Shown here piece by piece: positions 27,901-35,285 of a DNA stretch of 42,186 nucleotides (position 1 is its first letter; every line of letters begins with the position of its first letter). A model generated the notes under the pieces. The model did not search any database. It was given only the letters and a program-made list of their open reading frames with translations, and was not told the origin of the DNA. The position numbers and the translations under genes were made by a program. The stretch lies in contig CACWJY010000023.1 in NCBI GenBank assembly GCA_902761355.1, positions 1 to 42,186 of the forward strand. The letters are read 5' to 3'. Source of the stretch: Fibrobacter succinogenes (GTDB lineage: Bacteria; Fibrobacterota; Fibrobacteria; Fibrobacterales; Fibrobacteraceae).

Positions 27901-29199
27901 CATTCTAGCCAACGCAGAATCCAGGCCAATAAGCCCACCCACCGCAATCAGGTTCGGGGATGCCGCATCGTAGATTTCGCCTTCAAAGCGGCTATCAGAC
28001 AAAGTAAAATCGCCCACAATTTCGGAATTGTTCTTGCGGAACACGGTCATGACACCAAAGAGGCCTCCCATCGCAGAACCGCCCGAAATACGGGTCGGAA
28101 GGTCTACAGAACCTTCGGCCGTGGAATACACCCGCAACTTTCCGGCAGACTCGCCCGTGGTGCTGAAAAGGCCTGCGATGCCGCCCAGGGCGGACTTATG
28201 CCCCACCCCATTATCGCGAACTTCTACCCGAATAGCATCATCAACAAAAGAGGTATCCTCATTATTTTCGGCCCGGAGTGCAACACCCACAAGACCGCCC
28301 AAGAACACCTGGTAATCCGGCAACATGTTTTCAACCATTACCTTGGAACCGGCATAGCCCGTAGCAATAGAGACTTTGTTTGCGATAACGATATTTTTTT
28401 CACCCGTAATATTTCGCACGGTCGAAGTTTCTACAAATCCAGCAATACCTCCAGCAAAGGGTCCCTGGATTGTAACATTCGAGAGTTCGATATCGCGCAC
28501 CATGGCCATCGAAACCGTACCGGCAACGGCGCCAACCGGATAATAGTCCGCACCATCATCGCTTGTACCATCAATCAAGATGCGAGCTCCATCTATCTTG
28601 AGATTTGCCAGCGTAATTCTGCTAACCGTCTCAAAAAGACCTATCGGCTTATCCATGGCCGTATCTGTCGCAACAGCCGTAACATAGCAAAGGTGACTTA
28701 TCGTAAAGCCATTGCCGTTAAACTCGGCATCCAGCAAAACAGGAAGTGGCACATGGTTTGCCTTGCAGGCATCCACATCCGTTGCGTCATCGTATTCACC
28801 TAAATCAAGATTGGACCAAAGCTGTAGCGCCATGCCATCGGTGCCTTTCACCCAATACCTGTCAATCAAGTTGTAAAGACTGTCGGGTTCATCAGATACT
28901 GAGGCGACGCACGAGCCAGACGTCGCAGCAGGACCAACCGACACTCTTCCATCTAACAAAAGATTTTTTATTTTATCAAAAGAGTAGGTGGTTTTATTAT
29001 ATACCAGTTTCCATTTGGCACTACTACAAGGTTCATTCCCCTGGCTGAGTGCTAAAATAGTCGAAGATTGAGCAGCGAAACCAAAACTAGCACCCGTAGT
29101 AATCGAGAGCAGGTTATAGTAGCCAGTTCCGTTTACGGCAAAAGCCATGCTACTCCACAATAGCACGGCAAGCATAATCAAACTGATTTTTGCCTTCAT
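24904..29199 (-). CDS. Large secreted surface protein with serine-rich linker and C-terminal sorting domain
   Basis: A 1431-residue protein. The start at 29199 has GAGGG upstream; 23 further upstream in-frame codons are rejected. A signal peptide ends near SMAFA-VNG. Residues about 130-830 hold many short GG(L/I)-type repeats (GGIAGLFS, GGLVGSTD, GGMLGLVE) resembling GLUG-motif domains. Residues about 835-925 are a linker of SSS(S)/E/A/V/L repeats, a linker type I associate with Fibrobacter secreted proteins. After it come an Ig-like segment and a C-terminal end 'LSMKAPKAGLYMLRVTVAGH' with a basic terminus, like type IX secretion sorting domains. Function unknown; adhesion or surface binding is likely. 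Convergent hairpins downstream. Confidence 0.75.
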   Translation of the reverse strand: MKAKISLIMLAVLLWSSMAFAVNGTGYYNLLSITTGASFGFAAQSSTILALSQGNEPCSSAKWKLVYNKTTYSFDKIKNLLLDGRVSVGPAATSGSCVASVSDEPDSLYNLIDRYWVKGTDGMALQLWSNLDLGEYDDATDVDACKANHVPLPVLLDAEFNGNGFTISHLCYVTAVATDTAMDKPIGLFETVSRITLANLKIDGARILIDGTSDDGADYYPVGAVAGTVSMAMVRDIELSNVTIQGPFAGGIAGFVETSTVRNITGEKNIVIANKVSIATGYAGSKVMVENMLPDYQVFLGGLVGVALRAENNEDTSFVDDAIRVEVRDNGVGHKSALGGIAGLFSTTGESAGKLRVYSTAEGSVDLPTRISGGSAMGGLFGVMTVFRKNNSEIVGDFTLSDSRFEGEIYDAASPNLIAVGGLIGLDSALARMSVKILNSQANVKITDSLKVAGDFHYYAGGLLGYGSSCISGSQDSSDFFSFLNSKTEGSIEIAGSGVVEPGLHSQTYLGGIAGTACLAQAEALGLVNDTSSVAILARVKTAPRSVYGSPVRDSLFVGGMLGLVEVAVTKPNILSNVIYSGTIYVEDSLSNVLVGGIVGGFPQAQGGRSLHFRNAFANNDKLITYKAVEGGSTAAVKQTAAIGGLCGLCNEISMVERVSVIGDINATGTYSGDALMVGGLVGSTDANFLTTIKNNFVKGNILVSAETKNQKVGYIWGNALMNNGFEVRSNYHYGENDLDVAPFGAISTGSDITAGWKTNKSINYVVRNGAVAEYSDLFNGTEKASSMKNGDFAGFLNEAYKNESDYVWAYAKGINDGLPFFEDKDHKPEPPAPRSSSSEKSSSSEASSSSEESSSSLESSSSAQSSSSMQSSSSVESSSSVLESSSSIVESSSSVTSSSSVESSSSLESSSSTPSSSSVESSSSKGKLELVEPKIETSGQAVRLTFEAQNVDSQTVAYIKVVGENGPIVDAEIPKSVIDGGVWEMTPAPMGKFTVELVLDDQVRKVTFEGDFEVASEIVVQPESWQMVSLAALKKAVAEGDDDASFFWWDERNPVGDYWQYRAFTGGDVEPTRGFWYGTAAGKPLVLREATGSKDSEIVWELDSLYSGWNLMANPYGWYVDLTKGASDDGSKLSFWRWNPVTSNYDPVEVIGPYEAVWVKVPHALTWKGPAAPVFGISEKALDRDSVARESLKKKILQKGGQNENGWNIVATLSDEYGKKDSWNVLGAGKAESIEEPPAGMGNRVSLSIREQGTHGKKVAKLAKSVKPVAEEYNWTMDVSASTARDGKLSFEGVGELNRLGLKLFVTADGQTTEVSEGKSVNVALAKTAKQVNVRVAASNEVVSAAKIFNLRSAVVGENLQVAFEASESLVGGKLKVQLVDINGKISAVYEEKSVAGTNLLSMKAPKAGLYMLRVTVAGHQASRKVMVSR

Positions 29200-29446
29200 A
29201 TCACCCTCTAAACTTTCTAAATATAAAGATATCTTAAAAAAACGAAAAAAGAAAGGCCAGTCCCCCAAAAAACGTTGTTCCTGTGACGGGGAGCATATTT
29301 ATGGGCCTGCCCAAGCCTCCAAAGTTACCAGCGGGCGACTGCCATCTGTCCGCGGCGAAAGGTTCAAACAGTATATCTCGTTACGCATCAACAACTTACC
29401 GCATTCACAAAAACGTGCATTTTGTCACATCCGATGTAATTAGCCC
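29200..29446. other. 247-base intergenic spacer with no assigned function
   Basis: Between the divergent surface-protein gene and the first outer-membrane barrel gene. The part at about 29260-29380 is richer in G and C than the flanks and contains small inverted repeats (for example GGGC-CT-GCCC near 29313). On the minus strand it is followed by T-rich runs (TTTCTTTTTTC). It resembles neither RNase P, tmRNA nor SRP RNA signatures I know. It could be 5' untranslated sequence or an unidentified RNA. Confidence 0.3.
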
Positions 29447-29475
29447 TTTACAAAAAGGGTAAAGGATGCTACATT
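29447..29475 (+). promoter_or_regulatory. Promoter of first outer-membrane barrel gene
   Basis: TTTACA at 29447-29452, a 17-base spacer and TACATT at 29470-29475; the ribosome binding site AAGGAG is at 29495-29500, eight bases before the ATG. Confidence 0.65.
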
Positions 29476-29507
29476 TTTCTTAAAATCATACCCCAAGGAG
29501 ACATGAA

Positions 29508-30317
29508 ATGTTCAAGAAAATCGCTCTCGTCGCAGCCATGGCTGCCAGCGCATCGTTTGCAACTTACAGCTTCTTCCCGGTTCCCGAAGCCAACAAGGGC
29601 GAAGTTGAAATCGGAGCCCAGTACGGCTGGACCAAGCACTCTTCCAACATGGAAATTATCGCCGGTGCCGAATACTCCGTTATCCAGAACCTCGCCCTGT
29701 CGCTGACTGGCCTTGGCTACCAGCTCTGGGACGATCCGGATGATTGCGGCGAAAGCGGCCACCCCAGCTGCCCGGATAACGATGGTTTCAAGGCTATGAC
29801 CATTGGTGCCCGTTACCAGTTTATGCCGATCCTCATTGCCGCCTTGGACGTAAACCTTCCGCTGACTTCTAAGGACGTTACAGGTGATTACGACCCGTTT
29901 GGTCTGTATGGCGCCATCCAGTTCACCCAGGAATTCGTTCCCAACCTGTGGTTCGGTAGCGAAGCCGGCCTGAGCTACAAGTTCGAAGACGAAAAGACAA
30001 CCGAAGGCCTCGGCCTTACGCTGCAGGCTGAATTGGACTACACCATCGCCTCTATCGGCCTCACTCCGTGGATTGGTGGCGAAATGATTATGCGCATTAG
30101 CGACGTCGAAGAAGAAACTTTCGATGTTAACGGTGTTAAGGGCACTATCAAGTATGGTTCGGGCGACAAGGCTTTCCTCGTTTGGCTCGGTGCCGGTTAC
30201 GCCATCAATCAGATGTTCACCGTTAAGGCCAATTTCATCATGAAGTTTGCCGACGAAAAGGAATCTCTGGGTGGTGACTGGAAGGGCGTAAACGCCAAGC
30301 TTGCCATCAAGTTCTAG
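29508..30317 (+). CDS. Outer-membrane beta-barrel protein (paralogue 1)
   Basis: A 269-residue protein. A short signal peptide (MFKKIALVAAMAASASFA) is followed by 'YSFFPVPEANKGEVEIGAQY' and repeated strand-turn pairs such as 'NMEIIAGAEYSVIQNLALSL', 'GARYQFMPILIAALDVNLPL' and 'LTLQAELDYTIASIGLTPWI', with a C-terminal AKLAIKF ending in phenylalanine. This is the pattern of a 10- to 12-strand barrel. A small Cys pair (DCGESGHPSC) sits in one loop. No close named family. A paralogue follows at 30437, separated by a terminator. Confidence 0.75.
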   Translation: MFKKIALVAAMAASASFATYSFFPVPEANKGEVEIGAQYGWTKHSSNMEIIAGAEYSVIQNLALSLTGLGYQLWDDPDDCGESGHPSCPDNDGFKAMTIGARYQFMPILIAALDVNLPLTSKDVTGDYDPFGLYGAIQFTQEFVPNLWFGSEAGLSYKFEDEKTTEGLGLTLQAELDYTIASIGLTPWIGGEMIMRISDVEEETFDVNGVKGTIKYGSGDKAFLVWLGAGYAINQMFTVKANFIMKFADEKESLGGDWKGVNAKLAIKF

Positions 30318-30341
30318 TAGCTTGTAAACGGCTATTTACCG

Positions 30342-30375
30342 CCCCGGACAGGTTTGTCCGGGGTATCTTTTTTTT
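30342..30375 (+). terminator. Terminator of first outer-membrane barrel gene
   Basis: CCCCGGACA (30342-30350), loop GGTT, TGTCCGGGG (30355-30363), then TATC and eight T residues. Confidence 0.9.
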
Positions 30376-30436
30376 ACATCTTTTTCGGCTTCACGTTTGC
30401 TAAATTTAAAGCAGAAAATTTTATAAGGAGTTTGGC

Positions 30437-31297
30437 ATGATCAAAAAAATCGCACTCGCCGCGGCTCTTTCCGCAGGCGCAGCTTTCGCCACCTGGGACT
30501 ACTACCCAGTCCTCGAAGGAGGCAAGGGTTCCGCCAAGGGCGGCCTCTACTATGACTGGGACCACGACTGGTCTCAAGCAGGCCTTAAGGTGGGCGCCCG
30601 CTACAGCATCATCCCGAACCTCGAAATTTCTTTGCAGAGCTGGGGCGTTCAGTTCTGGGGTGAATGGGACTGCAAAGGCTGCGTTAACGGCGGCGGCGGT
30701 CTCCGAGACCTGACGGTGGGCGGTCGTTACGAAATAGCCCCCATGATTACCGCATTTATGGATTTAAACCTGCCGATTGGAAACGACGAAGTCGAATGGA
30801 ACCAATACAGCAAGACAACGCCTCCTTCTAGCGAGGAAATCGCCATTTATCTTGGTGGCCAGTTCAGTATGGATATCAAGGAAGCTCCGGGCCTCAAGTT
30901 CGGTTCTGAAGCCGGCCTCGACTGGGGTTTTGAGCACGACAACTACGAACGCGGCCTCGAACTGCATTTGGGCGGCGAAATGGGCTACACCGTCCCAAAC
31001 ACCGAAATCACCCCGTTCATCGGCCTCCAGATTAAGTACCGCATTACCGAATCCACCACCGAAGCCCAAAAGTCCCACATCGAAAAAATTGATGGCAAGG
31101 ACGTTGAAGTCTTCGAAGGCGAAACCTACGAAGTAGGCCTGGATGACGATGGCGACAAGCAGATCAACCTTTGGCTCGGCGCCGACTGCATGATCATTCC
31201 GAACCAGCTCAATTTGAGACTCCAGCTTATAGTCCGTAGCGGTCGCATCGGTGGCGAAGCAAGCGGCCTATATACCGGAGCGGAATATTACTTCTAA
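30437..31297 (+). CDS. Outer-membrane beta-barrel protein (paralogue 2)
   Basis: A 286-residue protein similar in plan to the gene at 29508: signal peptide, then 'YYPVLEGGKGSAKGGLYYDW', 'GARYSIIPNLEISLQSWGV', 'GGRYEIAPMITAFMDLNLPI', 'GSEAGLDWGFEHDNYERGL' and a final TGAEYYF with a C-terminal phenylalanine. The loop Cys pair (DCKGC) is in the same relative place. AAGGAG is at a good distance. The strand segments correspond one to one with paralogue 1, so a local duplication is likely. Function unknown. Confidence 0.75.
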   Translation: MIKKIALAAALSAGAAFATWDYYPVLEGGKGSAKGGLYYDWDHDWSQAGLKVGARYSIIPNLEISLQSWGVQFWGEWDCKGCVNGGGGLRDLTVGGRYEIAPMITAFMDLNLPIGNDEVEWNQYSKTTPPSSEEIAIYLGGQFSMDIKEAPGLKFGSEAGLDWGFEHDNYERGLELHLGGEMGYTVPNTEITPFIGLQIKYRITESTTEAQKSHIEKIDGKDVEVFEGETYEVGLDDDGDKQINLWLGADCMIIPNQLNLRLQLIVRSGRIGGEASGLYTGAEYYF

Positions 31298-31358
31298 AAG
31301 GAAAGTCATCCCGAAGGTTGCGTTGCACAGCCGGTGGGATTCATCTAATATAAGAAAG

Positions 31359-31384
31359 GCGTGCTTAAAAGCACGCTTTTTTTA
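31359..31384 (+). terminator. Terminator of second outer-membrane barrel gene
   Basis: GCGTGCTT (31359-31366), loop AA, AAGCACGC (31369-31376), then eight T residues. Confidence 0.85.
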
Positions 31385-31390
31385 TTCAAT

Positions 31391-31416
31391 TGTCATACCC
31401 GCGCAGGCGGGGATGA
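31391..31416. repeat. Short interspersed palindrome (GTCATnCCCGC...GGCGGGnATGAC type)
   Basis: GTCAT-a-CCCGC-gca-GGCGGG-g-ATGAC. Related copies are at 33266-33285 and 39413-39436, so this is a dispersed intergenic palindrome like REP-type elements seen in many bacteria. Confidence 0.65.
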
Positions 31417-31436
31417 CACGACCAAAGGTCGTGTCA
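31414..31436 (-). terminator. Hairpin at the end of the binding-lipoprotein gene
   Basis: TGACACGACC, loop TTT, GGTCGTGTCA on the minus strand. The TGA stop codon (31436-31434) is itself part of the stem. No T-run follows directly, so it may act with the REP palindrome next to it. Confidence 0.45.
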
Positions 31437-33233
31437 CTTAATATCGTATTCAGGCACGGGCAGGCTTTCGCCGGCCTTCATGGCCTTGTCGAGAGCAGCG
31501 GACTTCGTAGGATCAAGCCACCAGTAAACGGGAATGGCATCTTCGCGGTTGAAGCGATCGAATACTTTTTCTGGAGTACCGTAGCGGTTCCAATAGAGAA
31601 TGCGATGGTGATCGCATTGCCACATCAGCACGTAAGGCACGATTTCGGCGAGGCGGTTGTCGAGCGCCTTCAGGATTTCGTTACGCTTGGCCAAATCGAA
31701 TTCAGTCTTCTGCAAGTTGATGAGGCTATCCACCACCTTATCCTGCACACCGGCGAGGTTGTTCGTTCCCTTCTGGAGAGCCGTCGTAGAATTCCAACTA
31801 GCTTCCGGGTCGCGGAGGCGGCCTGCCCCCCAGTTCACCCAGTACAAATCAAAGTCAGCATCGTCCAGACGCTTGCGCAGCGTACTCTGCGACATCTGTT
31901 CGATGGTTGCAACAACGCCCACCTTCTTCAAGTCTTCCTGGAACAGCGTGAGGTGGCGCAAGTCTTCTTGGCTCGTGATAAAGTTGATGGCGAACGGCTT
32001 GCCGTCTTTTTCAAGCACGCCCTGCGCATTCACCTTGTAGCCGGCTTCTGCAAAGAGGGCACGAGCGCTATCCGGATTGAACTTGTAGAGGGGCGCCGTC
32101 GGATTCTGGTTGCCTTCCCACAGGTCGGGGTAATAGCTGTTGAGCAAGAAGTACTGGTTGTACATGTACTTTTCGTTCATGGCTTCGCGGTTCAGGAGCA
32201 TGTTGAGGGCACGGCGCACGCGAACGTCCTGGAACTGCGGCTTGCGCAAGTTGATGGCCATGCCCTGGAAACCGATGGGTTCCTTGTTGAATATACGCTG
32301 CTTGACGGCCCAGCCCTTCTGAATGGCGTCAAAGTCCGTCTGTTTCATCCAGATGCTGCTGGTGTAAATCGCGTAGGCGTTGATATCCTGCTTCTTGAAC
32401 GCTTCGAGCGCCTTCGTCTGGTCGTTCATGAAACGGTAGCGGATCTTTTCGAAGTTGTACTTGCCGCGGTTCCAGTTTTTCTTGAAACCCCACCAGTCAG
32501 CACGGCGCTGCAGTTCCACATAGCGGTCTTCGCGGAAGGTCTTAATCTTATACGGACCGGACACCACCGGGAATTCGTAGCGAATCTGGTTGAAATCCTT
32601 ACCCGCCCATGCATGCTTCGGGAAGGCGAGCATGCCTGCGGCTTCCCAGAAGTTACCCCAGTGCGATTCCTTTGCAGTCATCTTCACCGTAAGGCTATCG
32701 ACGACTTCGGGGCGGTCAAAGCGGCTGAGCCCGACCTTGAAAATCGGCGTGAGGTTCTTTTCGTTCATAATGACGTCGTAGTAGAACTGCACATCCTCGG
32801 CAGTCACCGGTTTGCCGTCGCTCCACTTGGCGCGCGGATCCACATGGAAGGTGAACGTCTTGCCATCTTCCGAAACATTCCAGCTGTCAGCGAGGATACC
32901 CACTTCGCGGTCTTCGGTGCTATGCAAACTTACGAGCGGTTCGAACATCATGCCCATGAGTTCGGCAGAGAAACTGTTGTAATCTTCCCACATGTTGAAG
33001 GACTTGGGCATCGCGGAGCCCCACAAAGTAATGGTACCGCAAGGGCGGGCATCCTTCGAGGCAATCGGATCAAACTCGCCCGTTGCTTCAGGATCCTGTG
33101 GCAACTCGGGGCAATTCAGCTCAGCACTCTTAGTGGATGCACCCTTAGATGCACCGGACTCATTGCATGCAGAAAGAGCAAGCGCAGACACCATCAAGGC
33201 TGCGCAAGAAGTATAAAAAAAGAATCGTTTCAT
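31434..33233 (-). CDS. Extracellular solute-binding lipoprotein, family 5 (oligopeptide type)
   Basis: A 599-residue SBP_bac_5 protein. The lipobox LSAC places the lipidated Cys near residue 23; a Ser/Ala/Lys linker follows. Family features are 'FEPLVSLHSTEDREVGILAD', 'ISE/VSEDGKTFTFHVDPRAKWSDGKPVTAED' type segment around residues 120-150, 'NMLLNREAMNEKYMYN' and a C-terminal 'YVLMWQCDHHRILYWNRYG'. It binds peptides or similar oligomers for an ABC importer, but the permease and ATPase genes are not next to it. Alone on its strand between hairpins, so it is a single-gene unit. Confidence 0.85.
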   Translation of the reverse strand: MKRFFFYTSCAALMVSALALSACNESGASKGASTKSAELNCPELPQDPEATGEFDPIASKDARPCGTITLWGSAMPKSFNMWEDYNSFSAELMGMMFEPLVSLHSTEDREVGILADSWNVSEDGKTFTFHVDPRAKWSDGKPVTAEDVQFYYDVIMNEKNLTPIFKVGLSRFDRPEVVDSLTVKMTAKESHWGNFWEAAGMLAFPKHAWAGKDFNQIRYEFPVVSGPYKIKTFREDRYVELQRRADWWGFKKNWNRGKYNFEKIRYRFMNDQTKALEAFKKQDINAYAIYTSSIWMKQTDFDAIQKGWAVKQRIFNKEPIGFQGMAINLRKPQFQDVRVRRALNMLLNREAMNEKYMYNQYFLLNSYYPDLWEGNQNPTAPLYKFNPDSARALFAEAGYKVNAQGVLEKDGKPFAINFITSQEDLRHLTLFQEDLKKVGVVATIEQMSQSTLRKRLDDADFDLYWVNWGAGRLRDPEASWNSTTALQKGTNNLAGVQDKVVDSLINLQKTEFDLAKRNEILKALDNRLAEIVPYVLMWQCDHHRILYWNRYGTPEKVFDRFNREDAIPVYWWLDPTKSAALDKAMKAGESLPVPEYDIK

Positions 33234-33265
33234 ATTTTACAAAATAGATTTTTATATAAAAGAAG

Positions 33266-33285
33266 ATGCCCGCTTACGCGGGCAT
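33266..33285 (-). terminator. Terminator-like palindrome after rnc
   Basis: ATGCCCGC, loop TTAC, GCGGGCAT at 33266-33285, followed on the minus strand by CTTCTTTTATAT. It is 18 bases beyond the rnc stop and belongs to the same palindrome class as 31391-31416. Confidence 0.6.
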
Positions 33286-33303
33286 GACATTCTGTGGAGA
33301 GCT

Positions 33304-34143
33304 TTACGGCAAGCCGACGTGGCGCTGCTTCTGCTTCTTGGGCTTGGGAACGGCCGCTTTGTCGGTTGGTGAGCTTGCCGAACCATCGGCTTCAGCCTTG
33401 GCCGCTTCGGCTAGCAACATTTCGAGCGACACGCGAGAAGCCTCTTGTTCGGCCTTTTTCTTGTTACCGCCCTGTCCGCGACCGTAGACTCGACCATCTA
33501 CGTGAACTTCGACCGTGAACACCTTCTGGTGTTCCGGACCCGATTCATCGACCACAATGTATTCCGGAACCGTGCGGAGCTTACCTTGTAGGTATTCCAA
33601 CAGTTCGCTCTTGTGGTTAATGAAGTCTTCGGCAGAAATAATTTCCTGCACCCGCGGGAAATGGAACTTATTCAGGATGGCGCGGACCTCTTCGAGACCG
33701 CCATCCAGGTAGACCGCGCCAAGAACAGCCTCGTAAGCGTCGGCCAGAATGCTTTCTTTACCGCGACCTCCGAGTTTCTCTTCGGCCTTACCGACCTTCA
33801 CGTATTCGCTCAGACTCCATTCCTTGGACGACTGGGCGCAGGCATGCCCCGAAACAATCGCGCTCTTGCGCTTGGAAAGTTCACCTTCCGGATCGTCGGG
33901 GTAGGTCTTGTAAAGGTATTCGGTGGTGAGCATGTTCAGCACAGAATCGCCCAAGAATTCCAGGCGTTCGTTGTTGCTCACGTAAGGCAGGTCTGTACCC
34001 GTCAAGAATGAACGGTGCACCAAGGCGTGCGCCAAAAGTTCAGGATCCTTGAACCGGTACCCGAGCTTCGCCTCAAGCCCGCCATCGGACTTCTGGCGAA
34101 ACCAGAGTTTAAGCACTTTGTGGAGTAGATTCTGATTTTCCAT
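33304..34143 (-). CDS. rnc: Ribonuclease III
   Basis: A 279-residue double-strand-specific endoribonuclease for rRNA and mRNA processing. Signature NERLEFLGDSVL (residues 58-69) holds the catalytic acidic residues, and a later 'ADAYEAVLGAVYLDGG' carries the second metal-binding pair. A C-terminal double-stranded RNA-binding domain is seen in 'SELLEYLQGKLRTVPEYIVV' and 'GRGQGGNKKKAEQEASRVSL'. A Lys-rich tail follows. It is the last gene of the fatty-acid operon, downstream of acpP with a terminator-like hairpin in between, an arrangement known from many bacteria. Confidence 0.95.
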   Translation of the reverse strand: MENQNLLHKVLKLWFRQKSDGGLEAKLGYRFKDPELLAHALVHRSFLTGTDLPYVSNNERLEFLGDSVLNMLTTEYLYKTYPDDPEGELSKRKSAIVSGHACAQSSKEWSLSEYVKVGKAEEKLGGRGKESILADAYEAVLGAVYLDGGLEEVRAILNKFHFPRVQEIISAEDFINHKSELLEYLQGKLRTVPEYIVVDESGPEHQKVFTVEVHVDGRVYGRGQGGNKKKAEQEASRVSLEMLLAEAAKAEADGSASSPTDKAAVPKPKKQKQRHVGLP

Positions 34144-34159
34144 AGATAGGTTTCAAGTT

Positions 34160-34193
34160 AAAAAAAGAAAGGGCAACCCATTCCGGGTCACCC
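34160..34193 (-). terminator. Hairpin between acpP and rnc
   Basis: On the minus strand GGGtgACCC, loop GGAAT, GGGTtgCCC, then TTTCTTTTTTT (stem spanning 34171-34193). It probably lowers rnc expression relative to acpP. Confidence 0.7.
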
Positions 34194-34224
34194 AGTCTAG
34201 TTTCTTATCGAAAGAGGCTAATAA

Positions 34225-34464
34225 TTAAGCCTTCTTAGCTTCGATGAAGGCAACCACGTCGGCAACCTTGGCAAACTTTTCGGCGTCGGAGTCGAGGATT
34301 TCGACTTCGAATTCGTCTTCGAGGGCCATCACGAGTTCCACGCGGTCGAGGGAGTCGGCACCGAGGTCGTTACCGAATTCGGATTCCGGCTTCACATCTT
34401 CAGCCTTAACGCCGAGCTTGTCAACGATAACAGCGGTGACCTTCTTGAAAATTTCTTCGTTCAT
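34225..34464 (-). CDS. acpP: Acyl carrier protein
   Basis: A 79-residue carrier for fatty acid synthesis. The start MNEEIF at 34464 has a GGAG site; a longer in-frame start at 34500 is rejected. DSL motif: Ser38 in '[18 protein letters not shown]' receives phosphopantetheine. The acidic helix II and the ending '[16 protein letters not shown]' are typical. Likely substrate of a phosphopantetheinyl transferase such as that at 21800-22402. Follows fabG in the operon. Confidence 0.96.
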   Translation of the reverse strand: MNEEIFKKVTAVIVDKLGVKAEDVKPESEFGNDLGADSLDRVELVMALEDEFEVEILDSDAEKFAKVADVVAFIEAKKA

Positions 34465-34516
34465 TGTAATCTCCATTTGGATTTGATTGTTTGAGTTCAA
34501 ATTTAGTAAAAAATGC

Positions 34517-35257
34517 CTAGGCGTTCAACCCACCATCGACACCAAGAATCTGGCCGGTGATGTAGCAGGCGTCGTCAGATGCCAAAAATGCGACTGCATT
34601 GGCCACATCTTCAGGTTTTCCGATACGTCCGAGCGGAATCTGGGCAGCATACTTTTCCTTGGTCGCGTCGTCCATGGCAGCGGTCATATCGGTACCGATA
34701 AAGCCCGGAGCAATGGCGTTCACGGTAATACCGCGAGAAGCGAATTCCATAGCGTTGGAGCGGGTCATGCCGATAATGCCAGCCTTGGCAGCGGCATAGT
34801 TCGCCTGACCGGCCTGGCCGTGCAGGGCGTTAATGCTCGAAATGTTCACGATACGGCCAGTACGCTTGCCCATCATGGTGCGGGCAACAGCGCGGGTGCA
34901 AAGGAACACGGAACGCAGGTTGGTGGCAATCACAGCGTCAAAGTCTTCGTCCTTCATACGCATCAACAGGCCATCGCGGGTAATACCGGCGTTGTTCACC
35001 AGAATATCGACCGTGCCCATGTCAGCAATAATCTGCTTAAACACGTTCTGCACCGTTTCGGAGTCGGCCACGTTACAAGCATAGCTCTTGACCTGCACCC
35101 CAAGTTCGGCGGAAAGTTTGGCGGCCAAATCTTCCTTGACCGAGGTGGAGAGAATGGCGACGTCAGCACCTTCGCTGGCGAGCTTGGTTGCAATGGCAAG
35201 ACCGATACCGCGGGAGGCGCCGGTCACGATTGCCTTTTTACCAGTAAGTTTACCCAT
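34517..35257 (-). CDS. fabG: 3-oxoacyl-[ACP] reductase
   Basis: A 246-residue short-chain dehydrogenase. The start at 35257 (MGKLTGKK) is preceded by an AGGT site; upstream codons are rejected. NADPH-binding GASRGIG (residues 13-19), NNAG (88-91) and the catalytic Ser140/Ser141, Tyr154 and Lys158 in NYAAAKAG. C-terminal '[15 protein letters not shown]' is the standard FabG ending. It carries out the first reduction of the fatty acid elongation cycle. Confidence 0.96.
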   Translation of the reverse strand: MGKLTGKKAIVTGASRGIGLAIATKLASEGADVAILSTSVKEDLAAKLSAELGVQVKSYACNVADSETVQNVFKQIIADMGTVDILVNNAGITRDGLLMRMKDEDFDAVIATNLRSVFLCTRAVARTMMGKRTGRIVNISSINALHGQAGQANYAAAKAGIIGMTRSNAMEFASRGITVNAIAPGFIGTDMTAAMDDATKEKYAAQIPLGRIGKPEDVANAVAFLASDDACYITGQILGVDGGLNA

Positions 35258-35285
35258 AGTAGTTACCTGTGGTTTGTAGTTAAAA

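Noticed and set aside
27775..28803. 342-codon plus-strand frame opposite the surface protein
   Set aside because: Basic, low-complexity translation; shadow of the repeat region.
31251..33287. 678-codon plus-strand frame opposite the family 5 binding lipoprotein
   Set aside because: Begins inside the barrel gene and crosses a terminator and an interspersed palindrome. Antisense shadow.
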